Assembly: GCA_022419385.1 (NCBI GenBank)
Contig: JAJUBI010000007.1
Span: forward strand, 653,768 to 717,767
Origin: Paraconiothyrium sp. Pb-2020
Taxonomy: Eukaryota; Ascomycota; Dothideomycetes; Pleosporales; Didymosphaeriaceae
DNA: 64,000 nt
Direction of reading: 5' to 3'
The translations under genes and the position numbers were made by a program. Below, piece by piece: positions 42,924 to 54,200 of this stretch; positions within the stretch are counted from its first letter, which is position 1, and each line of letters starts with the position of its first letter. Under the pieces are notes generated by a model, which was not told the DNA's origin, did not search any database, and saw nothing but the letters and a program-made list of their open reading frames with translations.

Positions 42924-44576
42924 ATGGCACCCTCCACCTCGTCCTCACCCGCCGATAGACCCGAACAGAAGGAGGAGTTGGATCCGATCGTGCGTAACGC
43001 GTTGCGATACACCATCAGTCCGCGAGAATATCAGCTTCTGCACCAATACCTCCTTTCTCGTACCCCTGCTGTTCGTAAACGCACTCTGCCGCCCAAGAAG
43101 TACGACGCAATTGCAAAGGGAGGCGACGATTACAATGCTGCAGCGATTCGGGCAAGTCTCAGGCTTGCGGTGGTGGTTTTCTCAGGTCTCCAGGGTTGGG
43201 ATATCGTAAAGACCAAGTTTTTGGCCCGAGATGCAGCAAAGAGGTGAGCTGAAGCTACCATGCACTGCACCGACTTACTGATGCACCCCAGGCCAATGCG
43301 CCGAGTTCCCTTATACAAATTCCCAAACGTCCGCCTAACCTGCTCGCTGTCCCTCATACTGCTGTTCCACCGCCTTCTCCGCCGCTTCTTCAGCCGCCTC
43401 CGCGAGAGCCTCCTCACACAAGAAGCGAAGCCCTTCCGACGGCGAAACCCTCGCATATCGCGCTCATTGACCTCTCGACTTGCGCCCGCCATCGGTTCCA
43501 GCCTAGCGGGCTTCTTCCTCGCTGTATATCCTAGCGACCAGCTGCGGATAACCATTGTCATTTACATATTTACCAGGGCATTGGAGTTCAGCTACAACTA
43601 TCTCGAAGAGCTAGGCTATTTCCACAACAGACCCGCATGGTTCGGCTCGTGGATGCTCATGCCCGTAGCTTGTGGACAACTGCTGCACGCATTCGTCTTT
43701 GACCGTGACTGCTTCCCTGCAGCCTACGGCAATTTCATTCTGGAAAATTCCCCGGAATATATCCAAGTAAGACCCCCAGGATATTCCGAACACCTTAGAT
43801 GGCCGAGTACCTTCGACATCGTCGATAACCTGGCGCAAATCTCCAGAGAAAGATGGCCTGTCTTTACTTCGCCCATCATGTTCCCTAATTCAGAAACCCT
43901 ACCAAGGAGCCTCACAGCCATAGCACCAATCACATCCCCGGCGCATCCGGCCATCAAACACTTGTCATGCGCGCTCCTGCACCCAAATGATCCATCTTGT
44001 CTACGCACCTACGTTTCCTACTGGATCCAGGCCTTCCCCAAGGTCGTCCGCCTCTTCACCATGATCTTCACTGCGATGAGCATAACTCGCTACAAAAGCT
44101 TCCTCAGCTCTCCCATCTCCTCTTTAAACAAATTAGCAAAGAGCATCCTACGTATGTCCGTCTTCATTTGCGGTGCTATTGGGACGAGCTGGGGCTCCAT
44201 CTGTCTCTTCCAAAATGTCTTTCCAAGAAATTCTCTCCCCACTCAGCGATGGTTCTTAGGCGGTTTTCTGGGCGGTATGTGGGCGTTCTTGGAGCGAAAG
44301 AACGGTAGGGGTAATTTTTTGTACTCGGCTCGCATGTCGATTGACTCGCTATGGAAGGTTGGTGTGAAGAGGGGATGGTGGCGCGGAATGAAGAACGGCG
44401 ATGTCTTGTTATTTGTGGTGAGCCTAGCAACGGTCAACGTGCTGTATGAGGTTGCGCCCACGTCGGTAAGCAGTGGGGTAGCCAGAAAGGGGCTGGGGGT
44501 GTTAAGGGGCGAAGGGTGGACTGATAAGGCGATGCTTCCACGGGAAGGCCAGCCGAAAGCTGGGGACGAGGGATAG
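42924..44576 (+). CDS. TMEM135-like integral membrane protein
   Basis: Exons 42924-43243 and 43292-44576, 534 aa; intron 48 bp (GTGAGC...CCCCAG) inside an Arg codon. The N-terminal 60 residues carry a conserved-looking block (LRYTISPREYQLLHQYLLS). Hydrophobic segments follow (LTCSLSLILLFHRLLRRFF, IGSSLAGFFLAVYP, ITIVIYIFTRALEF, MLMPVACGQLLHAFVFD), then the motif HPNDPSCLRTYVSYWIQAFP and helices MSVFICGAIGTSWGSICLFQ and WFLGGFLGGMWAFLERK. This resembles TMEM135-type proteins, which in animals affect peroxisome and mitochondrial dynamics. Fungal members are usually annotated as unknown membrane proteins. Function here is not known. Confidence 0.7.
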
Positions 44577-45424
44577 GGTCCTCATGTGGCTTGATTGTAG
44601 ATGGTATTATATATTCGAGCGCCGTATCACGAGAGACGAAGGATGTAGTATACGATGTAGGTCATTGCTCGCTTGCTGAGTAGTACTTAGTATATGCTTC
44701 ATTACCACAACAAGGGGGCGTCTCTAACACATGTTCGAATCCCGCTTACTAAAGGGCATTGGTCCGAGCGACGTGACCAGTGGGGACAGGCGATAAATAC
44801 ATGGTACGGAAGCCCTTTGTAAAGTTCATCCTGATGATTCGAGTTCAATTGAACGATCTTCCAGGTCATTACTATGTTAATATAGGGGGTTTAGTCAGCC
44901 ACTCTACCTATGTAACATGTGTAAAACCAGCACTCGAGTTCAGTAGAGCGTTCCTCTGCGTGCAACATTGTGAACACGGCATATGGTACCATACAATCGA
45001 TACGCTCTAATTCCACAATATGATATCACTATCTCCGCGCTATAATTCGTGCCATACACAGTTTCCGTGGGATGTAAGACTGTATTGGATGATGTGACTG
45101 TGATGCAATGACCTCAGGACCTAGAACCAATACTTATTGCTAAACAATAAAGACTACCCCATAATAACCATGTTGCCAAAAAGAATTGACCAGTATGAGA
45201 ATTGACGACCAACCATGAATAATGACAAACTCCACATCTCATGAATCCGGACATTTCACCGTTCGTCAAAGAAAGAAGATCCCATGAGACGCTGGCCGAT
45301 AAGATCTGCAAGTGCTGACCAGCTCTCGCGGAAAGCCTTCAGACGCGCCGTGTCCAGGGAATGATTCGCTCATAGTGAGTTCCAGCTGTACAAGTGTACG
45401 CAAAACATCACGCTCGACTGAGCT
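44577..45424. other. Convergent intergenic region
   Basis: About 850 bp between converging genes. Contains a tRNA B-box-like string (ttcgaatccc near 44735) without an A box or foldable cloverleaf. Otherwise nothing. Confidence 0.5.
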
Positions 45425-46393
45425 TCAGCCTACTATGGTCTTTTCCAGTTTCTCTCGAAATATGGCGACACGCTGCTGCGGCATGGACGACATGCTCAGA
45501 CCATACCACATGCGAAAGCGGTCGACCACAAGAATGTCCATAGCAGCTCGCTTGTCTCCCTTGCGCATCCCAACAGCCTGCAGCCAGTTGCGGGCCATGT
45601 GATAGAATGATTTAGCAGCGTCATCCACATTGCCGTGCTTAGACCACGTCAAGTCCAGCTTCAGGCTCTGCAGGTTCTGGGCGAATGCTAGTAAGCTGAA
45701 AGCCATCTCGAGGGACTGACTAGTGCCGCGATCAAGGTACAGCTCTTCGCAGATAACGACATGCGAGAGATCATGCACGTGCAGTGAATAACGCCCGAGA
45801 AAGCTGGCAAGACCTCGTGCGTCGAAGAAGTTGAAGGTATTCTGGCTATAGAGCATCGGCGTCGCTTCATCATGGATTTGCCTGTTGGTGCGCAGCAGCT
45901 GGTGGGCGATGTCTTTGTACTTCTTCTTTCCCGCATATTTCGATTGACGCACAGGTTTAGTTCGAGCTCCCGTAACATCGTCCAAGACTCGATGGATGTC
46001 GACTTGCTGGTCGGTTGCAGTAAGGGCGTGCTCGTAGATCATGTTACGAATCTCACCTAGCGGCACTATAAGTCAAAATGTTGCTCTGAAGATATGGTAT
46101 ATGAATGTTTGGTGTGAAAGAAGTCCAACATGCATACATAGAGTTTTCGTGCCAGGATTTCACTTACCAGGTAAGTCGAGAAAAGGAAAATGCGACTTCT
46201 GCTTCCTGGACTTCTTGGGGGTCGAAGTCGCTTTCCGCCGCTTGGGTCGGGGTTGGTACTCGTCACCAGCACCTGAATCGTCAATACCAGCGTCGAGTTG
46301 GGCGGGCTTCTGCGTTTCGTTAGCCCTACAGATACAAGTGGAGATTACATGTAGTCGGTCGAAAATAGTACTTACTCGAACTCGCTTGCTCAT
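45425..46393 (-). CDS. Fungal 2EXR/F-box-like domain protein
   Basis: Exons 46393-46376, 46309-46168 and 46065-45425, 266 aa, exact frame. Intron 1 (66 bp, GTAAGT, CTAAC branch, ACGCAG) is not needed to keep the frame open, but its signals are strong. Intron 2 is 102 bp (GTAAGT...CTTATAG). The N-terminus is basic (RPKRRKATSTPKKSRKQK, a likely nuclear localisation signal). It is followed by FPFLDLP and PLGEIRNMIYEHALT, the start of the fungus-specific 2EXR/F-box-like family, and by LLRTNRQIHDEATPMLYSQN, its second hallmark. These proteins are numerous in Pezizomycotina and their functions are unknown. Whether it is a ubiquitin-ligase adaptor cannot be told. Confidence 0.75.
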
Positions 46394-47186
46394 GATAGGA
46401 TGTCTGGGTCCCAATTTCTCCGGGGGTCTGGTTGAACGCACTGCTGTCGAGCGAAGGCGAGAAATGAAGCGGTAGAAGATGAGGGCGTGAGCTGCTTTAT
46501 ATGCTGCAGTCAAATAGTGCTTGATGCTAGCGCGCATGCACAGACCTAAGGTGGACGAGGTTGAAGAGTAGGGGCGCAATGGACAGGAAGGCAATGGCCT
46601 GTGGCACGAGCGAAGCTATGAAAATGGGTGGCATGCTTGTTGCAGCACGTCAAGTGAAAACCAAAGGTGAAGTGAAAGATAGAGAGATTGTGCGAAAGAG
46701 CAAAGCCGGTGTGGTATATCTACACATTTCTGAGGGTTAGAATCCACCCACAAGGCCGGTTCGTCGCAGTCAGTACTAAAATACGCCCTTGTGAAGCGAC
46801 TCTGTCTCGATCATCTTACCAGAGGTATTCATTCAATACCTGTGGTGTTCAGCGCACGGGGTGCTGAGCGCACCCTTGATCCGCTCACCCAGACTTGCAG
46901 TGCATCTCCTCGATTGACTTCGCCGAAGGTGGCTGTACCATTGCAGAGCCGACTTAATGCTGGAGACGGTGAGAGGGTACGAGTCAAGGTCCTTGGCGTC
47001 TGTGGAGAAAGTCTTGGCGATGCATCAACTCCAATAATGGTGGCACGGCTACAATGGAGAGCCTCTGTATTCACATATGCGATGTTCGATAGAGACGTCC
47101 ACGCGTCGTTTGCTTACTTGGTGTAGCTCCGCGCGCGTTTGCTCTCCGACTTTGTATAATCATCAGTTCCTGGCACCCGCTCCACC
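46394..47186. other. Divergent promoter region, 2EXR protein / Mediator subunit
   Basis: About 790 bp. Frames of up to 111 codons on both strands lack any family resemblance. Serves as promoter for both genes by position. Confidence 0.5.
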
Positions 47187-48162
47187 ATGGCTGCCGCCGA
47201 GGTTTCCCAGCCAGCGCCGACGAGCGCAGAGTACGACGAAGCACAGTGCATAGCAGCACTCGCACAGTTGGAGCGGATGAAGAAACAGGTAGATCTCCTT
47301 TATAATTCTGCATATACAAGTTCCACACTGAACCAGTGTCATAGCTGGATGACTTGCGACTTACCCTTCCCCGCATCGTCGAGCCCTTTCACCTTCCCTC
47401 CAAGCCTCCGATGTTCCATGCCTTCAAAGACAACTTGATAAGAGCGCAACGAGACATGAAGACATTTCGGTCACAGTGGCAGGGCCAGGAGATGCAGAGC
47501 ATTTTGGAACGCGCCAGGAAGAGCGCGACAGTGAATCCAGACCTGAGCGCAGGCGCGCGGGTTCAACAGTACGGCTGGATAGAGAAGGAGAAGAAGGAAA
47601 AAGAGGCCGCAAATATCAGCAGGGATGGAGACGAGCGTACTGAAGACACGAGCATTCGCGTCACACAAGAAGAGCGAGAGAGAGTCGTGGAACAGTGGAA
47701 GAAGACATATCCGTCGATCAAGATGCAGGAGAAGAATGAAGGGAAACAATTGTTGATACCGTTCGTCGCCGACTCTACCAAGTACCGTTTTCGAATCACG
47801 ATCTGTGAAGATGCAAGTGCGTCTCATGCTCTCCAGGCCGAGTGCGAGGGCACTGGTGAACCTTTCACATCCGTAACGAGATGTCTTGCTTTACGCCCAT
47901 GTCCGAATGATCTGAAGTATCTGTTGGTACGTCGAAGAAACATGATTTGCAGGTATACAGGCAACAACAACGGGAGACTGACTATGTACAGGATATGGTT
48001 GCAGCATATAAGACAGTGAGAGGTCTCCACTGTGCGAAATGCAATAGAATGCTCGATGACGATACAACAAAGCCGGTTGCTAGAAGGAGCCGCCAAGTTG
48101 CTGGCGCTAACGAGACGTCCGAAGAGATCTGGGAGCCTTTACATGAGAAATGCTTAGCATGA
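47187..48162 (+). CDS. med27: Mediator complex subunit 27
   Basis: Exons 47187-47288, 47345-47926 and 47992-48162, 284 aa, exact frame; introns 56 and 65 bp. The N-terminus (YDEAQCIAALAQLERMKKQ, then LDDLRLTLPRIVEPFH) is a helical dimerisation segment typical of Med27. A Lys/Glu-rich coiled region (about 120-175) follows. The C-terminus has a zinc-binding-like pattern (GLHCAKCNRMLDDD, then IWEPLHEKCLA) as in the Med27 family. Part of the Mediator tail, linking activators to RNA polymerase II in the nucleus. The family call rests on the paired N-terminal motif and the C-terminal CxxC...HxxC. Confidence 0.75.
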
Positions 48163-48199
48163 CGTCAAGATCTTCGCAGCTCTGTTGATCCAGAAATGC

Positions 48200-48793
48200 T
48201 CAGAGGTTGCTCATTCTCTGACCTGTCGCACGCGGATTCCAGCCAAAGTCCATAGTCCAAACCCCATCCACGTCCCGATACTGATGAGGCCACGGAGAGT
48301 TCTTGTGTGGGCCCTGCCACACTGCGTCTGTCCACATGTTGCGGTGATAGTCTTCGTACTTCCGCGTATAAAAATTGTACCTCTTCGATCCGTTCCCTAC
48401 CCAGCACGGTTCCTTGAATCTCCTTTGCCCCGGCCATTGGGAAGCACTACTTAACCTAGAATCGAAGCGTGGCCAGTTCGACCATTTTCCTTTCACTGGT
48501 CGGTTCCAGACGTAGTCGCCCTTCTGGGCACCGATGGAAAGATGAATGTCAGGTCCCTTACCCTGCAAGATGTCTTTCAAGCGGCCAAGCTTGCCCCTGT
48601 CTTTGTCTTTTGGCCAGACCAGATGATAATACGGCTTGACCTTTATTCGACGTACGCCGTTCTGATACCATCCTTTGATGCCGGGCTGGTACCATCCATT
48701 TCCAGCCTGTGATGGAATGTGCAAGTATTCTGCTGGATCCAATTTTCCAGGGTGGTAATAACCTATGTGTCTGTATTGAATCGGGTTTGCCAT
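48200..48793 (-). CDS. Conserved-looking protein of unknown function, W/Y-rich
   Basis: Single exon, 197 aa, start MANPIQYRHIGYYHPGKLDP at 48793. Very rich in Trp, Tyr and Pro, with repeated short aromatic blocks (NGWYQPGIKGWYQNG, VKPYYHLVWPKDKDRGK, FGWNPRATGQ). No signal peptide or membrane segment. The ATG and long frame with coding-like composition make a real gene likely; I do not recognise a family. It is divergent from the nucleoporin gene, and its 3' end is 38 bp from the Mediator subunit 27 stop codon, so the two converge closely. Confidence 0.6.
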   Translation of the reverse strand: MANPIQYRHIGYYHPGKLDPAEYLHIPSQAGNGWYQPGIKGWYQNGVRRIKVKPYYHLVWPKDKDRGKLGRLKDILQGKGPDIHLSIGAQKGDYVWNRPVKGKWSNWPRFDSRLSSASQWPGQRRFKEPCWVGNGSKRYNFYTRKYEDYHRNMWTDAVWQGPHKNSPWPHQYRDVDGVWTMDFGWNPRATGQRMSNL

Positions 48794-49208
48794 TACGGCT
48801 GCTGAAATGGCCCGTTAAATGATCACAGGATAGCAGAGACGGGAAGGACAGAAGACATGGGCGCTTTAAAGGACCATTTGAGTCATGCTGGGCCAAGATC
48901 AAGTCATCGCAGGAGCGTTGGATGACGGCATGTGGCCATTACCGGCCAGATCGGACACTGCGGAGGCAAACCACAGTCGCAAATAGAGCTGTCTCGAGGT
49001 GCAGGTAGACAATCAACAAAGGGCCCACTTGTACTGAAAGGCTAGCGTGGTGCTTGTGCCTGGCGTATAGCTGCGCGTCCAACCCTTGCGGCTCCAAGCG
49101 TGGCCCGAGCTCCCCAGCGCAACGCGATCTCGTTTTATGTTTTCGAGCTGCCGAGGGCAATCAACACGCAGCACCGCCGCCAACGCACCACTCGACCGCA
49201 CGGCGAAC
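48794..49208. other. Divergent promoter region, W/Y-rich gene / nucleoporin
   Basis: About 415 bp. The nucleoporin frame is open upstream of its ATG to about 49086 but without a better start. Nothing else seen. Confidence 0.5.
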
Positions 49209-52200
49209 ATGAGCCTCTTCGGCAGTCTGGGCGGCAACCAGCCCGCGTCCAGCGCGCCCAAGTCTTTGTTTGGCAACCCCCCCAGCGCATCGACGGCCAG
49301 CACGCCCAGCTTGTTCCAAGGCCTGGGTGCCTCGACGAGCACTCCAGCAGGCACGTCGACAACGACAGCTCCCGGCGCATCTGGGCTGTTCTCCGGCCTC
49401 GGGGGAGGAGCTTCGTCAGCCGCGCCCGCCCCTTCGCTGTTCTCCTCGCTCGGAGGCGCATCATCGCAACCGCAGTCGACGGGCTTGTTCGCGAGCAAGC
49501 CCGCTGACCAGGCGCAGCAGCCGGCGTCGACAAATCCGTTTGCTAGCAATCGCTTTGCCAACACAGTCAATGCAGCCAGCGCCCCCGGCACGCAGCCATC
49601 GGCTTCGACGAGTGCCTTCGGTAGCAATCGCTTTGGCAGCACGGCCAACGCGCAGCAGACAGGCAGTCTTGGAGGATCGACTCTATTCGGTGCCTCGTCC
49701 GCGCAGCCACAGGAGCAGCAACAGCAAGCAAGTGGACCTCTGTCACAGCCGAGCGCAGGCACCTCAGCACACTTCGACCACCTCCTCGAGAGAAGCCGCA
49801 AACGTAATGCTGGCGAAAATGGCTTTGGGGGCTTTGGCGAGCTGCCCGCACTGCAGCTGGGGCTGGGAGACATTGCACGCAAAGTGCGCAATCTCGGTCA
49901 AGGAGGACCTTCGGCAACTCAGGCGCAAGACCGTACAGCGCATTATCTGCTCTCCGCTTCGGGCGTGAAGTTGGGCAGTACTCTCCGTGACCTGAACCAA
50001 TTCTCGACCCAAGCTGGCGTTGGTGCCACAGCGCCTACCTCCAATCTGATGGATGCAGATGTCGACAGCTACATCGCAAACCTACACTCACAATCCACCT
50101 TGGCCCTGATTCAAGAAGGTCTCGAGCAGTCTAAGCGTGACTTCGATGCTTTCCTAGAAGACAATGTTCAAATCGAGTGGGACAAGCAACGGCAGAGGAT
50201 TTACGAACACTTTGGTCTCGGCAGGCAAAGCGAGGAATTGGCGGCCTCTCAAGCTACGTTTGCTGGTGGAGTCACCCGAGGCGCGTTCGGACGGTCTACA
50301 CGCAAGGGCCGTTCCATGGGTACCAAATCGGTGAATGGCACGTCGTTTGCTGCTTCAATTGGCCCACCCGTTATAGGATCTATCATGTCACCCTCCCAGA
50401 AGAACACAACCAAAGGCGACTCTGCAGACAAGTCGATACTGCTGGCTGGGCAGACGGGTTTCGGGGACCGCCACACCCGTGAAAAACAAGAAAGATTCAT
50501 GGGAGCCGTCAAGAGGCTCAATGTTAGTAGACAAACGGAGCAGACTTTCCCCATCCTTGATGAATTTGGAAAGATCGAACAAGACGCTGAGGGCGAAAAC
50601 TCTGACCATTTTGTCCAAGCTTATCGAGCGCTTTCTTCCATCGTCACCACTGATCCGTTGAAACCGGAAACACCTTTCACGCCGAAAGAGCGCTGCTTCC
50701 GTGTAGAATACCTGAACGACCAGGCAAACGCATCAGCTAGCGTTCAAAATCGCAAGCGAGTCCTTAACGGCTCTCGCACGTATCTGGAAAAAAAGTTCTT
50801 AGAACACGTTCAGGATGTCCTTAAGCGAAACGCTGCGGATGCGCGACCGGGCGGTGAACCTACTATGGTCAGCAAGATCCGTGGCTTTGTTCGGGCCAAA
50901 ATAGCGCAGAAAGAATTAGGCACAGAAATCGAACATCTGCAGAAGATTGGTGGTGACAACGACGACTACCCTTGGGTCATTCTATTCTATCTTCTCCGAG
51001 GTGGCCTAGTCACAGACGCTGCCGCATATGTGCGCGAAAGGCGGAATTTCTTCCAGAATACTGACCGGAATTTCCAAGCTGCAGTTGACCAATATGCACA
51101 GAGTCCAGACCGCCGTCTGGAGCCTGACATGCAGCAGAAGATCACCCATGTCCATTCTCAACGGCAACGCATAGCTCCATCCAACGATCCTTACCGCATG
51201 GCTTGTTATAAGATCATCGGTCGTTGCGAACTGACTCGAAAGAGTCTGGATTCGATCAATCAGGGTATGGAAGACTGGGTATGGCTGCAATTCAATCTTG
51301 CACGGGAGAGCAACCGAGCAGAGGAATCCGCTATGGAGGCCTACGGACTTGAGGAGATACGGCAGACGGTCACCGACATTGGCAAACGCCACTTTATGAA
51401 CGACGATTCCGAAGCCGCTGGCGGATATGGCGTGTACTTCTGGCTCGCCATTCTTGCCGGCATGTTTGAATCGGCTGTCAGCTTTCTATACCAGCACAAC
51501 TACATTACTGCGGTGCATTTCGCAATCGCTCTGGACTACTATGGACTCCTGCGGGTCTCAAATTTCAACGATGCAGGCGTGGAGATTCTTACTTACACTC
51601 AACAACAACGACCTCAGTTCAACTTTGCCTGGGTGGTTGGTCGGTACACTGCCGATTTCAGAGCTGCCAGGGCCGATGCTGCTGCTGAATATTTGATCCT
51701 GATCTGTTTGAACGCAGATCTCCCCAACGGAGCGGGAAAGCAGCAAGCCGATGTGTGCCATGAGGCTTTGCGTGAGCTTGTCCTGGAGACACGAGAATTT
51801 GCGACGCTTCTCGGAGACGTTAGATCTAACGGACACGCCACTGACGGACTTATCAAAGACCGCATAAAGCTCATCAAATTGACTGACGACGAGGCTCTGG
51901 TCAACTCTATCACCAGCCTGGCAGCAAGAAAAGCTGACGAAGCTGGTCGCACCAACGATGCTGTGCTGCTTAACCATCTCGCCGAACAATATGAGAATGT
52001 TGTTTCGATCCTATGCCGTGCCCTTTCAGAGGCTCTCTCTGTCGAGATTGGTCAAACACCGCTACGCCTTGAACCGTTGAAGCCACGACTTCCCGCATTG
52101 GAGCAACAGCAAGTTCAGGATACAGGCTCGAGTCTGAGTCTGCTCGGCACTGACGACCCTGTCGAGCTTACACACAGGGTGTCGGAGATGTACGACCGCG

Positions 52201-52693
52201 ACCAGCTATGGCACAGGCACATCTCGCAATCTAGTCGCCAGACTCTGGAGATTCTCTTCATGCTCAACCGCGCGAAGTCTGTAATTGAAGCTCAGCAATA
52301 CACGCAAGCTCTAGACGTAAGTTACATGCCCTTTCTCATTCATACTGTTGAAGACGCTGACAGTCGCCAAAGATCATACAAAGTCTACGCATTCTTCCTC
52401 TCGATTCCAAAGGCAGCCTCTCCGACATCCGCGCCTCTGCCAACAACTTTTCAGCTTTCGCGCCAGAGATTGCCCGCAACATTGGCAATGTGTTGCTATG
52501 GTCCATCGGTTGCTGCTCGAAATATCGTGAAGTGCTGCTCAAAGGCGCTTACGAAGATCCCACACGGCAAGCTTTGGCAGCTGAGCTGGCACAAAAGGCA
52601 AAGGATCTCATGGTCTTTGCTGGTCTGATCAGGTATAAATTGCCTCCAAGGGTGTTCGAGAGATTAGCACGCGAAGGGGGTGATGGTTATTAG
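49209..52693 (+). CDS. nic96: Nucleoporin Nic96/Nup93 with N-terminal FG repeats
   Basis: Exons 49209-52316 and 52373-52693, 1142 aa; intron 56 bp (GTAAGT...CCAAAG). Scaffold nucleoporin of the nuclear pore inner ring. Residues 1-190 contain FG motifs (MSLFGSLGGN, SLFGNPPS, STLFGASS) and Asn-Arg-Phe repeats (NPFASNRFANT, SAFGSNRFGST). A coiled segment begins near 200 (HFDHLLERSRKRN). The rest is the all-helical Nic96 domain (ETPFTPKERCFRVEYLNDQ, DDYPWVILFYLLRGGLVTDA, GGYGVYFWLAILAGMFESA, YITAVHFAIALDYYGLL, DFRAARADAAAEYLILICLN). The C-terminus is FAGLIRYKLPPRVFERLARE. It is longer than yeast Nic96 (839 aa) because of the FG region, as in other filamentous fungi. Confidence 0.93.
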
Positions 52694-53387
52694 GTGGAGC
52701 TCAAAGGAATGAAGTGTCACACGAAGTCCTCACGATTTGGGTTAGCATATTGCAGGACAGTCGAATGCACCTTATTGGACATCGATTGTAATAAATTATC
52801 TTTGGAACTAATCGTTGGTTGAAGGGGGGAGGATTGCGGGCCAGCGTTCATAGAAGCATCTTTGCTTCGGACAGCAGTGAGCTATGCGATACATTGCGTA
52901 CGATCGTCTTGACTACCTTTGTATAATCGATATCTTTGGAAGCGTTGAGTGGCACCTCTCATCGTGGAACGTCTTCGAACTTCTTCATAAAGAAACCGTC
53001 TCAAATAGCTTTCTGCCTGTTTCTAACATCGAGTTATCTAGGTATGTACGGTATGCTCTGTATCAGAAGATTCCCATTATTAAGATATACAAAAGCTGTA
53101 TCAAGATCTTTTTATTCTTGCTGCGAAGGCAGCGAGGACGTGATGTCAAAGCCTCCTTCTAAATCGCACTAGGCCTTCTCGGGCATTAAGCGCGAATGAG
53201 GCTTCAACTCTAGGCAGCAACGCACAATAATTCGCCACCTATCCCACGTATGCTCGAAGAGATCCCGAAGCGAATGAACTAGGCATGTTCTGACCTGGCT
53301 TCTTATCTGCAAGCCGCCGCAGTGCAAACAACATTGAATCGTTAATTGCCCGTAGCCATTTATGATTACAATCTGTGGACAGCAACC
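52694..53387. other. Intergenic region nucleoporin / PARG-like gene
   Basis: About 690 bp, two plus-strand genes. AT-richer than its neighbours. No credible coding frame; presumed 3' UTR and promoter. Confidence 0.55.
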
Positions 53388-54200
53388 ATGCTAGACCTAG
53401 CAACTCGTCGAAAGATCTGTGATGAAACAGTATCGTTAGCAGCTTCCATCGCAAAGGAGACCCCCGGGGGGTCCCTCAGAAGCGTTTTCATACCCTCCCA
53501 GCTACCACCTCTCGACAAGCAACATCCTTCTTTTCCAGCTCTCACCCTCAAACTGGTCGAGATACACAATAGTGACGCCTTCGAACTCGCTCGCACGCTA
53601 GGTCCGAGTAAAGGCAAGGTCGGTGTCTTGAACCTAGCAAGCAATGCAGAACCCGGCGGTGGTTGGCGGTATACGCTCTCAAAGACTCAAGAAGAAGCTC
53701 TCTGCTACTCGTCGACACTTTACCCGACCCTAAAGCCTGAATGGTATCCTTGGCCGAACACAGGACCTGATTCAATTGCCGGCATCTTCTCGCCCGATGT
53801 CGTTGTATTCAGGGACACACTCGACAACGAGCTCATCAAATTGCCCGCCGCTGAGAGGCACATAGTCTCCATAATCACGGTTGCAGCACCCTGCCATCCC
53901 CGGCTTACCGAAGACTCAGCACAGTTTGCGAGCGCGAGTGACCTTGAGAATCTTCGCGAGAAGATCCTTCTAACGCTGAGGTTGGCAGCCATGAATGGGG
54001 TGACTAGTCTGGTGCTCGGAGCCATGGGATGCGGTGCATACGGTTGTCCGCCTCAAGTGGTGGCAGAGGAGATGAAGAAGGCAATCGAGATGGACGAATT
54101 CAAGGGCTGGTTTGAAGAGGTGCCTTTTGCAGTTTTCGCTGCTGGACCTTCGGGTATGCGCAACTATAACGTGTTCAGGAAGGTTTTCCAGGGCTCCTAG
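53388..54200 (+). CDS. Microbial-type poly(ADP-ribose) glycohydrolase (macrodomain)
   Basis: Single exon, 270 aa, start MLDLATRRKICDETV. Residues about 75-270 form a macrodomain of the microbial PARG type: VLNLASNAEPGGGWRYTL with the GGG loop at 90-92, then the catalytic QEE at 101-103 (SKTQEEALCYSSTLY). Later, IITVAAPCHPRL and LVLGAMGCGAYGCPPQVVAE are the phosphate loops. Such enzymes cleave ADP-ribose from ADP-ribosylated proteins or nucleic acids. The Gln-Glu-Glu pair and GGG spacing look intact, so activity is likely. Neighbours do not suggest a specific pathway. The family is scattered among filamentous fungi. Confidence 0.88.
   Translation: MLDLATRRKICDETVSLAASIAKETPGGSLRSVFIPSQLPPLDKQHPSFPALTLKLVEIHNSDAFELARTLGPSKGKVGVLNLASNAEPGGGWRYTLSKTQEEALCYSSTLYPTLKPEWYPWPNTGPDSIAGIFSPDVVVFRDTLDNELIKLPAAERHIVSIITVAAPCHPRLTEDSAQFASASDLENLREKILLTLRLAAMNGVTSLVLGAMGCGAYGCPPQVVAEEMKKAIEMDEFKGWFEEVPFAVFAAGPSGMRNYNVFRKVFQGS

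Noticed and set aside
44700..44790. B-box-like ttcgaatccc on the plus strand.
   Set aside because: No A box and no cloverleaf; flanking bases do not pair.
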